Origin: CAWJKP01 sp963843465
GTDB lineage: Bacteria; Planctomycetota; Planctomycetia; Pirellulales; Thermoguttaceae
Direction of reading: 5' to 3'
Length of the DNA stretch: 64,000 nt
Assembly: GCA_963843465.1 (NCBI GenBank)
Contig: CAWJKP010000002.1
Span: 1,302,001 to 1,366,000 of the forward strand
The notes beneath the pieces are model-generated. The model was not told the origin of the DNA, did not search any database, and saw only the letters and a list, made by a program, of their open reading frames with translations. Position numbers and translations under genes: made by a program. This document shows, in pieces, positions 9,468-18,599 of the stretch; the first letter of the stretch is position 1, and the number at the start of each line of letters is the position of its first letter.

Positions 9468-9779
9468 ATGACAAGCGTCGGCTACCCTCACATCTCCTTG
9501 GATTCGGCAAACGTCCCGGTGCTAACGGGTACGCGCATTAAGGTCGTCGAGATCGTCTTGGATCACTTGGCACACGGAGCCGATGCCGAGGAGATTCAGC
9601 GGCAGTTCTCTTTCTTGACCTTGGGCCAGATCCACAGCGCCCTGGCGTATTACTACGACCACCAAGAAGAGCTCGATCAGGATATTGCCCAGCGACTGCG
9701 TAAGGTCGGTGAAATCCAGGCGCGGCTCGGGAATTCCCCCCTTGCCGGCAGGCTCAAAGGGATCAAGAACCAGCCGTGA
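9468..9779 (+). CDS. DUF433-family antitoxin
   Basis: This 103-residue protein matches the DUF433 pattern: an N-terminal 'P.L.GTRI.V..I' strand (VPVLTGTRIKVVEIVLDHL), then a helix-turn-helix-like part in which a 'FSFLTLGQIHSALAYYYDHQEEL' region aligns with the usual 'YP.LT..qV.aAL.YY..h..Ei'. Such proteins are paired with DUF5615 PIN-like toxins and are thought to bind DNA and neutralise the toxin. The next gene is exactly that partner and overlaps it by 4 bp (GTGA, 9776-9779), so the two are translationally coupled. Function is inferred from family and pairing. Confidence 0.85.
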   Translation: MTSVGYPHISLDSANVPVLTGTRIKVVEIVLDHLAHGADAEEIQRQFSFLTLGQIHSALAYYYDHQEELDQDIAQRLRKVGEIQARLGNSPLAGRLKGIKNQP

Positions 9780-10100
9780 GCCTGCCGCTTTACATGGACC
9801 ACCACGTTCGCGGCGCAGTTACCAAGGGGCTGCGAAGACGCGGCATCGACGTTCTCACGGCCTTTGAAGACGGACACGCCGATGCCCCCGATGAGCAGGT
9901 GCTCACCCGCGCCACCCAACTGGGCCGCGTCGTGTTTACGCAAGACGACGATTTCCTGGCCCTTGCCGACCAATGGCAGTCGGCCGGAACGTCACTTCGC
10001 TGGCGTCGTATATGCGCACCAACTTCGCGCGACGGTTGGCCAGATCGTCCGGGACCTGCAACTGATCCTTGAGAACGTCGACTCCCGCGGAGCTTTGTGA
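9776..10100 (+). CDS. DUF5615 PIN-like toxin (single frameshift)
   Basis: From the GTG at 9776 the protein begins SLPLYMDHHV, the acidic first strand of the DUF5615/Mut7-C PIN-like fold. It continues GLRRRGIDVLTAFEDGHADAPDEQVLTRA and VFTQDDDFLALA, the conserved 'T.D.DFL' strand. The expected ending, AGVVYAHQ..VGQIVRDL..I, is found one frame over from about 9990 and stops at 10100. One extra base near 9986-9991 (GGAACG) explains the shift. The family is predicted to be an RNase toxin. As read, the toxin would be truncated and changed after the third conserved block. Whether that is real inactivation or an error needs reads. Confidence 0.75.
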
Positions 10101-10134
10101 CTCGGTCTTGTTTCTTCCTCTTTGACAGAACAAC

Positions 10135-10935
10135 ATGGCCAACCCTGCCCCCGTCAACGCCAACTGGTACGACTATCCCCGCTACTACGACATCGCCTTC
10201 CGCTCGGAAACCCGGCGGGAGGCCGATTTTCTCGAAGCGGCTTGTCGCAAGTATTGTCCCTTTACGGTCCGCCGGCTGCTGGAGCCCGCCTGCGGCACGG
10301 GCCGGCTGGTGACGGAACTGGCCGCCCGGGGCTACCGGATGTCGGGACTCGACTTGAGCCGGCCGTCGCTGGACTTCCTCCGCCGTCGGCTGGCCCGGCG
10401 AGGGCTCCGCGCCCGGGTGATCGAGGCCGACATGGCCGATTTCCGCCTTCCGCGGCCCGTCGACGCGGCCTACAACACCTTCGACAGCTTCCGCCACCTG
10501 CTAAGCGAAGACGCAGCGCGCCGGCACCTGGAATGCGTGGCGGCGGCACTACGGCCCGGCGGGATCTATATCCTAGGCGTTCACCTGCTGCCGCCCGACG
10601 CGGACAAGGAGTGTACCGAGCGCTGGACATCGCGATACCGCGGCACGCAGGTCACCGTCACGCTCCGCGTCCTGGCGACCGATCGCCGCCGCCGGCTGGA
10701 GACGCTTCGCGTGAGCCTGCTGGCCCGTCACGGCCCGCGGGAGGTTCGCCTGCGGCACGAGTTCCCCTTCCGCATGTACACGGCCGCCCAATTCCGCCGC
10801 TTGCTGGCCCGAGTGCCTGGCCTAAAGCTGTGCGGCGTCTACGATTTCTGGTATGAGATCGACCACCCCCTGGTGCTCAGCAACGAGCTGTCCGACACCG
10901 TCTTCATCCTAAGGCGTCGTGTCACAACAAGTTGA
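10135..10935 (+). CDS. Class I SAM-dependent methyltransferase
   Basis: The 266-residue protein carries the SAM-binding motif I LLEPACGTGRLV near residue 48, an acidic strand-2 end (GLDLSRPSL) and a motif IV-like DAAYNTFDSFRHL. The N-terminus (NANWYDYPRYYDIAF) resembles small-molecule methyltransferases of the Methyltransf_25 type. The substrate is unknown. It precedes a second methyltransferase gene in the same orientation, with a palindromic repeat between them (10943-11025), so the two may be co-transcribed. The start ATG at 10135 is the first good in-frame ATG and is followed directly by conserved-looking sequence. Confidence 0.8.
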   Translation: MANPAPVNANWYDYPRYYDIAFRSETRREADFLEAACRKYCPFTVRRLLEPACGTGRLVTELAARGYRMSGLDLSRPSLDFLRRRLARRGLRARVIEADMADFRLPRPVDAAYNTFDSFRHLLSEDAARRHLECVAAALRPGGIYILGVHLLPPDADKECTERWTSRYRGTQVTVTLRVLATDRRRRLETLRVSLLARHGPREVRLRHEFPFRMYTAAQFRRLLARVPGLKLCGVYDFWYEIDHPLVLSNELSDTVFILRRRVTTS

Positions 10936-10942
10936 TGAAGTC

Positions 10943-11025
10943 TTGTGGTGCAGGCGTCCCGCCTGCCCTGAAAATGCAGGTGTCCCGGCTGCCGTGCGAA
11001 TGCAGGCGGGACGCCTGCACCACAA
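10943..11025. repeat. Palindromic repeat, TTGTGGTGCAGGCG family
   Basis: The outer arms TTGTGGTGCAGGCGTCCCGC and GCGGGACGCCTGCACCACAA are near-perfect inverted copies. The centre holds a further inverted pair. It is almost the same element as 46995-47077, which lies in a comparable place just ahead of another gene. Confidence 0.85.
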
Positions 11026-11069
11026 ACGAGGATCGACCAACTTATTCTCACGCGGTGAATGAGGAAACG

Positions 11070-11843
11070 ATGATCTTCGACGACCTGACCAACGTCTACG
11101 AAGTGATGATCGACTGGCCCAAGCGGCTGGCCAACGAGGAGCCCTTCTATCGCCGCTTGATCCAACGGACCGGCGCCACCAGCGCCATCGACGTGGCCTG
11201 CGGCACGGGCCGGCACGCCGCCATGCTGCACGGGCTTCAGTTGCGGGTGGAAGGGGCGGACGTCAGCCCGCGGATGATCCAGCGGGCCCAACAGACCTTC
11301 GGCTGCTCGGACACGCTGCGCTGGGTCGTGCGGAGCTTCGATCAACCGATCGCCGAGCCCGGCACGTTCGACCTGGCCCTCTGCGTGGGCAATTCCCTGG
11401 CACTGGCCGGCGAGATGGAGATCGTCCGCCGGGCGATCCGGGAGATGCTCCGTGCGGTCCGCGACGGCGGGTCGATCGTGGTCCAGGTGCTGAATCTCTG
11501 GCACCTGCCGGACGGACCCTGCGTCTGGCAGAAGTGTCGCCGCACGGCGCTTGCCCAGCGCGAGGTGCTGATCATCAAGGGCGTTCATCGCTGCGGCACG
11601 CGGGGCTATGTCGACCTGGCGGTCACGGCGCTGGACGCCGGCGCGGAAATGCGGTCCGAGTCGGTGCCCTTCCTCGGACTGGAGGCCGCCCAACTCGAGC
11701 AAATGGCCCGGCAGTCCGGCGCCGGGCAGGTGAGCTTTGCCGGCGGTTACCAGGAGCAGCCCTACGACCGGCAGGCGAGCACCGACCTGGTGATGGTCGC
11801 CGAGAAAGAGAGTGGTCAGTGGTCGGTGACTAGTGGTCAGTAA
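11070..11843 (+). CDS. Class I SAM-dependent methyltransferase
   Basis: Starting at ATG 11070 (MIFDDLTNVYEVMIDWPKRL) the protein contains motif I AIDVACGTGRHAAML, then EGADVSPRMI and FDLALCVGNSLAL, typical of a Rossmann methyltransferase. A GAGGAAA ribosome-binding sequence lies just upstream (11061-11067). An upstream in-frame ATG at 10932 would only add residues encoded by the palindromic repeat and is rejected. The last ten residues (SGQWSVTSGQ) are encoded by a GTGGTCAGTGGTC-type repeat that also supplies the stop codon. The gene end has therefore been overwritten or extended by a repeat. The substrate is unknown. The two adjacent methyltransferases may act in one modification pathway. 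Confidence 0.8.
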   Translation: MIFDDLTNVYEVMIDWPKRLANEEPFYRRLIQRTGATSAIDVACGTGRHAAMLHGLQLRVEGADVSPRMIQRAQQTFGCSDTLRWVVRSFDQPIAEPGTFDLALCVGNSLALAGEMEIVRRAIREMLRAVRDGGSIVVQVLNLWHLPDGPCVWQKCRRTALAQREVLIIKGVHRCGTRGYVDLAVTALDAGAEMRSESVPFLGLEAAQLEQMARQSGAGQVSFAGGYQEQPYDRQASTDLVMVAEKESGQWSVTSGQ

Positions 11844-11976
11844 GCGTCAGCCCCGGCGGCCACGCCGGGTGCGAAGGACTGGGCACTCCGCTCCCACTTC
11901 CGCTTCTTACCGACCACTTGCCACTGATCGTCGGCCGCTCGTCACTGGCCACTGGCCACTGACCACTGACCACTTA
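11811..11976. repeat. GTGGTCAGTGGTC / GACCACTGACCAC inverted repeat with an AGCCCCGGCGGCCACGCCGG unit
   Basis: AGTGGTCAGTGGTCGGTGAC (11811-11830) is mirrored by GGCCACTGACCACTGACCAC (11952-11973). The interior carries the AGCCCCGGCGGCCACGCCGG word seen in six other gaps. Similar TGACCACTGACCAC words occur near 48548 and 60015. Confidence 0.7.
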
Positions 11977-13665
11977 CTACTGCGCCTGCCCCGCCAGGTC
12001 CTTTGCGGCGCCGATCAGCCGCAGCAGGCCCTCCTGGAACTCGATGCGGACTTGCACGCCGCCGGGGATCGGCACGGGGGTCAAGGTGACATGGGCCTTG
12101 CCCGGCGATTTCTGCAGGATGCCGAGGACCTTGTTGGCGACGGGCTTGTCGTTCTCGTCCAAGACGCCGGCCGCCAGCTCGGCGATCGGCGCCAAGTCGA
12201 CCGCCACCTCCGCGGGCCCGGTGGACTTGCCGGGCTGGGCCTGCGACTGCTGGATCACCTGCTTGAGCTTGGCCACGGGGTCGCGGCCCGCGGCCAAGTA
12301 GACCGAGTCCTCGCCGACGGCCACGACGACCTCCAGCGACTCGCCCACCAGCTCGCGCAGACGGGGCAACTCGCCCAGGTCGTTCATGGGGATGCTGGCC
12401 GTGTGGAAACGGAAACCAAGATAGTTCTCCGCGTCAAGCTTGATCATCCCGGCGGTGTCCGGGTCGTCCTTGATCGCCTGGGCGGCCACTTCCCTCAAGA
12501 GCTTGTCGAGCTTGGCCGTGTCGACCGCCCGGCTTCCGGCGACGACCGTCAAGAGCTTTGCGTTCATCCAGGCAGCCACGCCCACGTCCAGCTTGCGCCC
12601 GGCCACCGTTTCCTTGGCCATGTCGATCATCTGGCCCAAGAGCTTCTTGGCCTGCTGGACCTGATCGTCGCGGAGCCCTTGCTTCTCCAGCTCCTGCAGG
12701 GCGTTCTGCTTGGCGGAGTCGATCACGCCCTGGATTTGGCGGGCGTCGGAGGACGACAGCTCACCGACGTTGTAGGCCACCACAGCCGCGTCCTTTTGCC
12801 GCAGGCCGGCCAGCGCGGTCTTCAGCGATCCGTGGGAGGCCGCCGCCATCTGCTGGGCCGTCTTCGTGCCCGGCAGGGCGGTGAGGGAATAATCCAGCCG
12901 CGCGGTGGCGCTGGCAGGATCCACGGCGATGCCCAGGATGAACGTATCCAGGTCGCCGAGGACTTGCGTGACCTGCTCCAGGGCCTGCCGGCCGACCTTC
13001 GTCCGCACGTTGTATTCGTCGTCGGTCTCGCCGGGCCGGCGATCCATCCCCTGCTGGAACCCGCTCTGCAAGGGCGCCATCATCATCATGCGGAAGATGG
13101 GGGGAATGTTCTTGAAGGTCACCTGGACCGCCAGGTCGTAGGACTTGTTCAGCCCTCCCAAGAGCGCCAGCGGATCGGCCGGCGTCTGGGCCAGGACCTC
13201 GGGCGAATTGGCGATGAAGGCCCAACCCTTCTTTTCCTGGATCAGGAGCCGAGTATTGTGAAAATCGACCGAGTAGACGCCCTTCTCCTCTTCCGCCTTG
13301 CCGAGCATCGGCTCCAACGACTTCAGTAGGGCCTTCAGATCGGTGACGGGGACGAAGCCGAAGACGGGAAACTGCTGCTGACCGTCGGTCTGCGCCACCA
13401 CCCCGCACGGCCTGGTCTTGTCCAATCCGGCCAGGTCCTCGGTTTGCAGTGCCTGCTTGAGGGCCGCTTGGGCCTCTTTGCCCAACTCCGGGTCGCCACC
13501 CAACTGGCCGATGAAAGCGATGTCTTTGAGAATCTGGTCGTAGCCGGAGACGGAGACCACAACCAAGGGCTTGAGTCCTCCGCCCGTCCCCTCGGCCGCC
13601 CGGCCGACCAGAGGGACGCACCCCAACAACCCGACGACCAAGGCCGACCATAAGGTTCTTCTCAC
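11977..13665 (-). CDS. Secreted planctomycete protein of unknown function
   Basis: The 562-residue protein has a clear signal peptide (MRRTLWSALVVGLLGCVPLVGRA) and no other membrane segment. It reads as a large, soluble alpha/beta protein with alternating 'VVVSVSGYDQILKDIAFIGQL', 'DLKALLKSLEPML' and 'DTAKLDKLLREVA' helices. This layout resembles planctomycete proteins of the DUF3352-like kind, but no catalytic motif is visible. It is an isolated gene, convergent with the methyltransferase pair. The export signal says it acts in the periplasm or beyond. No function is claimed. Confidence 0.75.
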   Translation of the reverse strand: MRRTLWSALVVGLLGCVPLVGRAAEGTGGGLKPLVVVSVSGYDQILKDIAFIGQLGGDPELGKEAQAALKQALQTEDLAGLDKTRPCGVVAQTDGQQQFPVFGFVPVTDLKALLKSLEPMLGKAEEEKGVYSVDFHNTRLLIQEKKGWAFIANSPEVLAQTPADPLALLGGLNKSYDLAVQVTFKNIPPIFRMMMMAPLQSGFQQGMDRRPGETDDEYNVRTKVGRQALEQVTQVLGDLDTFILGIAVDPASATARLDYSLTALPGTKTAQQMAAASHGSLKTALAGLRQKDAAVVAYNVGELSSSDARQIQGVIDSAKQNALQELEKQGLRDDQVQQAKKLLGQMIDMAKETVAGRKLDVGVAAWMNAKLLTVVAGSRAVDTAKLDKLLREVAAQAIKDDPDTAGMIKLDAENYLGFRFHTASIPMNDLGELPRLRELVGESLEVVVAVGEDSVYLAAGRDPVAKLKQVIQQSQAQPGKSTGPAEVAVDLAPIAELAAGVLDENDKPVANKVLGILQKSPGKAHVTLTPVPIPGGVQVRIEFQEGLLRLIGAAKDLAGQAQ

Positions 13666-13896
13666 GCTTGCACTCCTTCGAGCTCGAGGGACTTATTGTC
13701 TACAGGTCCTTGGGAGGATTATAGGGCATGCCAGGGGAAGGCGAAAGGCAGAAGGATGAAGGAGGAGGGATGAAGAAGGAGCGGGGAAGGAAGAAGAAGG
13801 ACAGACCACGTCGGCGATAGGGGTAAAGAGGAGGCAGAGCAGGGTGTCAATCCACTTTTTGTTCCAAATAGTTCTTGCACCCACTTTCGGCGGGAG
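13666..13896. other. Intergenic region, purine-rich
   Basis: A GA-rich stretch (about 13735-13800) follows the 5' end of the secreted-protein gene. I see no gene in it. The promoter of that gene should lie here, but no convincing -10/-35 pair was found. Confidence 0.4.
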
Positions 13897-13992
13897 CGCA
13901 CCGCCGGGGACCGTCAGCGGATGGCCGTGCTCTTGAGCAAGTTCGAGGAAATGAGTTATGCCGACATCGCCCAGTCGATGCAAATGTCCTAA
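13897..13992 (+). pseudogene. Remnant of an ECF-type RNA polymerase sigma factor (region 4)
   Basis: The plus-strand frame reads RQRMAVLLSKFEEMSYADIA followed by QSMQMS and a stop. This is the start of sigma region 4.2 of ECF factors ('R.a..L...eg.sy.EIA..lg.s'). The rest of the helix-turn-helix is missing, because the 105-bp repeat begins at 13991 inside the stop codon, and nothing sigma-like lies upstream of about 13897. It looks like a fragment left after the repeat-bearing segment arrived. Confidence 0.65.
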
Positions 13993-14095
13993 CCGTTCAG
14001 GGGTCGGGCGGGGACTGGTCCATTTTTCGGCCAAAAGGCGTATTTGGCCGCGGGACGTAAGGCCGAAAACATGGACCTGTCCCCTTGGCACTGCC
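13991..14095 (+). repeat. 105-bp direct repeat, left copy (flanks histidine kinase/regulator locus)
   Basis: It is nearly identical (three differences seen) and in the same orientation as 17765-17869. Internally it is a large imperfect inverted repeat: GGGGACTGGTCCAT..TTCGGCC against GGCCGAAAACATGGACCTGTCCCC. Confidence 0.9.
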
Positions 14096-14104
14096 CGAAC
14101 CGTT

Positions 14105-14569
14105 TCAACCGCCGGAATGTTGTGCAGTGCTGGGCAGGGTAACCACCGTCAGCCAAAACTGCTCGATGGACTTCACCACGTACAAGAACTGCTGGAAATC
14201 GACGGGCTTGGTGATATAGCAATTGGCGTGAAGCTCGTAAGAACGGAGCACGTCCTGCTCGGCGCGAGACGTGGTCAACACGACGACCGGGATCATCCTT
14301 AAACCCGCGTCTTGCTTCAGCTCCACCAGCACTTCGCGGCCGTCTTTGCGGGGCAGGTTCAGGTCCAACATGATGAGATCGGGACGCGGAGCCTCGGCAT
14401 ACTCGCCCTCGCGACGCAAGAACTGCATCGCTTCCACGCCGTCCTCCACGTGGCTCAGACGATTGGAAATCTTGGCCTCGTGCAAGGCTTCGATGGTCAA
14501 TTGCGCATCGCTTGGGCTGTCTTCGATCAACAGAATCTCAATCGGCTTCGGTAGAGTCGATTCGGTCAC
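14105..14569 (-). CDS. CheY-like single-domain response regulator
   Basis: Translation from GTG 14569 gives MTESTLPKPIEILLIEDSPSD, a receiver domain of about 154 residues. It has the acidic pocket (IEDSPSD), the phospho-acceptor Asp in DLIMLDLNLPRKDG, the Thr/Ser switch VVLTTS and the conserved Lys in CYITKPVD. There is no output domain. It resembles the 'Rcp1-like' regulators paired with phytochrome or PAS kinases. The start overlaps the stop of the kinase gene by 4 bp (14566-14569), so they are coupled. A longer in-frame reading back to 14800 would run through the kinase gene and is rejected. Confidence 0.88.
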   Translation of the reverse strand: MTESTLPKPIEILLIEDSPSDAQLTIEALHEAKISNRLSHVEDGVEAMQFLRREGEYAEAPRPDLIMLDLNLPRKDGREVLVELKQDAGLRMIPVVVLTTSRAEQDVLRSYELHANCYITKPVDFQQFLYVVKSIEQFWLTVVTLPSTAQHSGG

Positions 14570-17500
14570 TGACGTTCTCCTCTCTCGGAAATGGTGAAGT
14601 AAAACGTGGCTCCCTGGTTCGGCTGCGACTCGACCCAAATCTTCCCGCCGTGGCGTTCCACGATCTTCTTGCAGATGGCCAACCCGATGCCGGTGCCGGC
14701 ATACTTGTTCCGCGTGTGCAACCGCTGGAAAATCAGGAATATCCGCTCGGCGTACTCCGGCGCGATGCCAATGCCGTTGTCTCGCACCCAGAAGAGCCAC
14801 TGGTCCTGCTCGCGGCGGGCAGCGACGTGAATTTCCGGCGGCCGGTCGCCGCGGAACTTGACGGCGTTGCCGATAAGGTTCTGGAAGAGTTGGGTCAGTT
14901 GCAGCGCATCGGCCGGCACAATGGGCAGGGGATCCGAGGTAATGACGGCTCCGGCATCGCGTATGCTCGCGACAAGATTGCGCAGAGCCTTATCCAGCGA
15001 ATCCCGGGCCGCGGTCGGAGCCAAGGTCCCGCCTCTGGTTCCTACACGCGAATACGCCAGCAGATCGCTGATCAACGATTGCATTCGTGCTGCGCCGTCC
15101 ACCGCATTGGCAATGTAACCGTCCGCTTTCTCGTCGAGCTTGCCCTGGTATCGTTGTTGAAGAAGGACCACGAAGCCCGAAACCGCGCAGCGGCTCCTGA
15201 AGGTCGTGCGAGGCCACATAGGCGAATTGTTCCAAGTCCTTGTTCGACCGTGCCAGTTCTTCCGTCCGCTGGGCGACCAGCTCCTCCAAATGCTCGCGGT
15301 AGTGGTCGAGTTCCTCTTCGGCCCGCTTCCGCGCCGTGATGTCGCGGGCGGCGGCGAACACCCCCTGCACCTCGCCGGCCTCGTTCCGGTAAACCGTGGC
15401 GTTGTAGAGTACGTCGGTCGTGCGGCCTGACGTGTGACGAATCGTCAGCGGATAGTCGTTCACCTGTCCGGCGGCCAAGACCTTCTGATACCCCGCACTG
15501 GCTTTCTCAGGCTCGGTAAAGTAGTCCGAAAAATCGCTGCCGACGAGAGCCTCGCGGCCAACGCCGGTCACCAGCTCCGTGGCGTTGTTCACGTCCGTGA
15601 TCTGGCCGCTGGGGCTGATCGTCACCAGCGGGTCGAGGCTGGCCTCGAGCAGGCTGCGGGCATAGAGAGAGGCGATGCGGAGCTCCTCTTCCATCCGCTT
15701 GCGCTCCGTAACGTCGCGCGCCGCCGCGAAGACTCCCTGCAGCTGGCCGGCCTCGTTGTGAAAAACCGTGGCGTTGTACAGCACTTCCGTAACGCTGCCG
15801 GAAGCGTGGCGGATAACCAGGGGATAGTCCTTGACGAATCCTTCGGACAAGACCTTTTGATACCCTTCGCTGGCCTTGCGAGCATCGGTGAAATAGTCGG
15901 AGAAGTCGCTGCCGATGAGGCGATCTCGGGCAACGCCGGTCACCAGCTCCGTGGCATTGTTCACGTCCGTGATCTGGCCGCTGGGGCTGATCGTCACCAG
16001 CGGGTCGAGGCTGGCCTCGAGCAGGCTGCGGGCATAGCGCGACTTGGCTCGCAGCTCGTCTTCCATCCGTTTGCGCTCGGTGATATCACGGGCAATGGTC
16101 GCGGCGCCGACGACCTGTCCCGACTGGTCCTTAATCGGAGAAACCGTCAGCGACACGGCGATATGACGTCCGTCTTTGCGGACGCGAACGGTTTCGTAAT
16201 GCTGAGCGCGCTGCCCTTGGCGGATCTTCTCCAAAATCTTGGGTATCTCGTTGGGACGGTCGGGGAGAATGATTGCCTCGATAGATTTGCCGACGATCTC
16301 CGCGGCGGCGTAGCCGTACATTCTCTCGGCCGCTGCATTCCAATCGGTGACGAGGCCATCCAGCGTCTTGCCGGTGATGGCGTCCTCGGAGGATTCGACG
16401 ATTGCCGCCAGTCTGGATGCCATCTGCTCCGATCGGATACGCTCGGCAATCTCCCTTTGCAACGATTCGTTCGCTGCTCGCAACTCCGCCGTCCGATCTT
16501 GCACCCGTTGTTCCAGCAGTGCCGATTCCTCCTCCAGCAACCGGGCATGCTGCCGCAGGCGTTCCTCGCTGGCCCGCAGCGCGTCCTCCGCCTGCTTGCG
16601 GTCGGTGATGTCGTGGCCATAGAGGTTCACGTAACCGCTGTCCGCGATAGGCGTAAGGAGGAAGGACAAGACCCGGCCTCCGGTTTCCACGTCCACCTGC
16701 GTGGCTTGCTCACTGTCCAACGTCTCTCGGACGCGGCGGGCGAAGGACTCGGGGGCGGGGCGGCCCATTTCGCAGCGCCACTGGCCGGACAGCGTGGTGC
16801 TGGACTGGTTGGCGTAGAGGACGGACCCCGCACGGCCGATGCGCATCACGGGATAGGGATTCTCGTCGGGGAACTGGGCGACGCTCCGCAGTGCCTCCTC
16901 GGCCTTTTGACGCTCCCAGAGATGACGTTGCAAGAGATAGACAATCGCCGCGACCATCCCCAGGCCCAAGACAAGGGTCAAGAGCTTCGTGAGAACGGCC
17001 ACCAGGTAGCTTTGGCGCGATTGTCGCTCGCGGACGATGAGCAGGCCCCGTTCCTCTTGTTCCATCTCCCGGACCTGCGATCGGATCGCGTCCATGACCT
17101 TATTGCCTTCGCCGCTCAAGACGATCTGCCGGGCCGCCCCGGGGTCCTTCTTCCTCAAGGCAATGGTGCGGCCCTCGAGCTTCAGTTTGGCCGAAATCTG
17201 TTCTTCCAGCAGCGGAATGCGGGCTTGTTGCCGGGGATTGTCCTCCGTCAAGTGCTTGAGACGCTGAACGCTTTTGTCGATGGCAGCCACGGCGGCGTTG
17301 TACGGTTCGAGGTAACGGTCGTCGCCGGTAAACAGGTAGCCGCGCTGGCCCGTCTCGGAGTCTTTCATCGTCGAGAGGAGATCGTCGAAAGCGTCCAGCA
17401 CCTCATGAGTGCGGGTGACCGAAGCATCATTTTCGCGCAGTTGGCCTGCACTCCACCACCCAAGCCCGGTGCTAAAGACCAGCAGGGCCACCAGCGCCCC

Positions 17501-17578
17501 GGCGCCGATCGCGAGTCCCTTTGGGAAAGCGGGACGGCCACCCACCTTCTTTCGAGTGAAAACGGCAGCGTTCATCAA
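14566..17578 (-). CDS. Membrane-bound multi-PAS sensor histidine kinase with CHASE3-like domain (single frameshift)
   Basis: The N-terminus has two membrane segments (about residues 20-42 and 190-215) around a CHASE3-like periplasmic domain (DSETGQRGYLFTGDDRYL). Then come one divergent and three clear PAS domains, a coiled coil (ERLRQHARLLEEESALLEQR), a HisKA box (FAYVASHDLQEPLR) and, one frame over, the HATPase region (NLIGNAVKF, DNGIGIAPEYAERIF, GTGIGLAICKKIVERHGG). The frames must be joined near 15180-15190, just after the phospho-acceptor His. The last two PAS domains are near-identical at DNA level with a 372-bp offset (for example 15570-15666 against 15942-16038), a recent internal duplication. 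Signal unknown. It phosphorylates the regulator encoded immediately downstream. Confidence 0.87.
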
Positions 17579-17764
17579 ACACTTCCTCGGGAGTGGGGGC
17601 GAAGAGAGGGAACGCGCGTGGTGCCGGTGCCGGCGGCACCCGTGTGAGGGGTGTTATTCCTGGCCGATTCGACAAAAGCGCAAGGAGCAAGCACCAGGGA
17701 GCCTACTCCCACGCGTCCAGTATGTCAGAATCACCCGAAAACACAACTGGCACCGATATTTAGT

Positions 17765-17869
17765 AACCGTTCACGGGTCGGGCGGGGACTGGTCCATTTT
17801 TCGGCCAAAAAGCGCATTTGGCCGCGGGACGTAAGGCCGAAAACATGGACCTGTCCCCTTGGCACTGCC
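17765..17869 (+). repeat. 105-bp direct repeat, right copy
   Basis: This is the partner of 13991-14095 on the other side of the kinase/regulator genes, in the same orientation. It lies about 190 bp upstream of the kinase start. Confidence 0.9.
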
Positions 17870-17960
17870 GAAGGGGACAGTCCCATTTCCGCGGCGATCA
17901 GGCTGGCTTGTCGCCGCAGCGCCCCTCGCGCCGCGAAAATCGGGACAGTCCCCGTGAACG
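17870..17960. repeat. GGGGACAGTCCC / GGGACAGTCCCC palindromic element
   Basis: The arms GGGGACAGTCCCATTTCCGC and GCGAAAATCGGGACAGTCCCC are inverted. A closely similar element lies at 52015-52105, and both are followed by the word GTGAACG. Confidence 0.8.
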
Positions 17961-18067
17961 CTTACCCAGAAATGAGATCAAGGCGCCGCCCATTGCTTTG
18001 CCGCCCTTGTCCCTAACCATCGAAGCATGATGTTTGCGCCAGAATCGCCCGCCCCGAAGGGGCTTGG

Positions 18068-18237
18068 TTCTCCCAGCCCTGGGCAACGCCCAGGGGAACG
18101 GTAAGAGCAAGGGTTCGTTTTGCGGCCCAACGGGCCAACGATTCTCCAGGCACGCGCGGCGAACCATTGGCCCGTTGGGCCGCCGGCGCATTCCATGGGC
18201 CACCGGCGCCTCTGGGCGTTGCCCAGGGCTGGGAGAA
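18068..18237. repeat. Nested palindromes forming a 170-bp potential cruciform
   Basis: The outer arms TCTCCCAGCCCTGGGCAACG (18069-) and CGTTGCCCAGGGCTGGGAGA (ending 18236) enclose inner arms CGGCCCAACGGGCCAA (18123-18138) and TTGGCCCGTTGGGCCG (18167-18182). No gene is visible between 17870 and 18600; the stretch is made of repeats. Confidence 0.8.
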
Positions 18238-18375
18238 CTGCCGGGCCTTCGGCCCGTTCCCACGCAACTGCTTCCGCGCTGGTCGTCATTCGCCGTTGGC
18301 AGAAACACTGGCCGCACACCCTTTTCCTCCCGATGAACGTACGATTCTCGGCGCCACACAACCGGCGTGGCCGCC

Positions 18376-18552
18376 GGGGCTAACAGAGACTGCATCCGTT
18401 AGCCCCGGCGTCGTGGATTTCTGGCTCGGCGAGGTTCTGCTGTACGCGGGGCTAACAGAGACTGCATCCGTTAGCCCCGGCGTCGTGGATTTCTGGCTCG
18501 GCGAGGTTCTGCTGTACGCGGGGCTAACAGAGACTGCATCCGTTAGCCCCGG
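18376..18552. repeat. 72-bp tandem repeat, 2.5 copies, with AGCCCCGGCG palindromic core
   Basis: Units start at 18376, 18448 and 18520 (the last partial). Each begins GGGGCTAACAGAGACTGC and contains its own inverted copy GTTAGCCCC. The array is bracketed by GGCGTGGCCGCCGGGGC (from about 18365) and AGCCCCGGCGGCCACGCC (to 18562). Confidence 0.85.
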
Positions 18553-18599
18553 CGGCCACGCCGGCCCATCCCTCTCCCGGAGGGAGAGGGGACGTCGAT

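Noticed and set aside
11833..13329. A 498-codon plus-strand gene
   Set aside because: Antisense to the secreted protein 11977-13665, with His/Arg/Gln-rich shadow composition.
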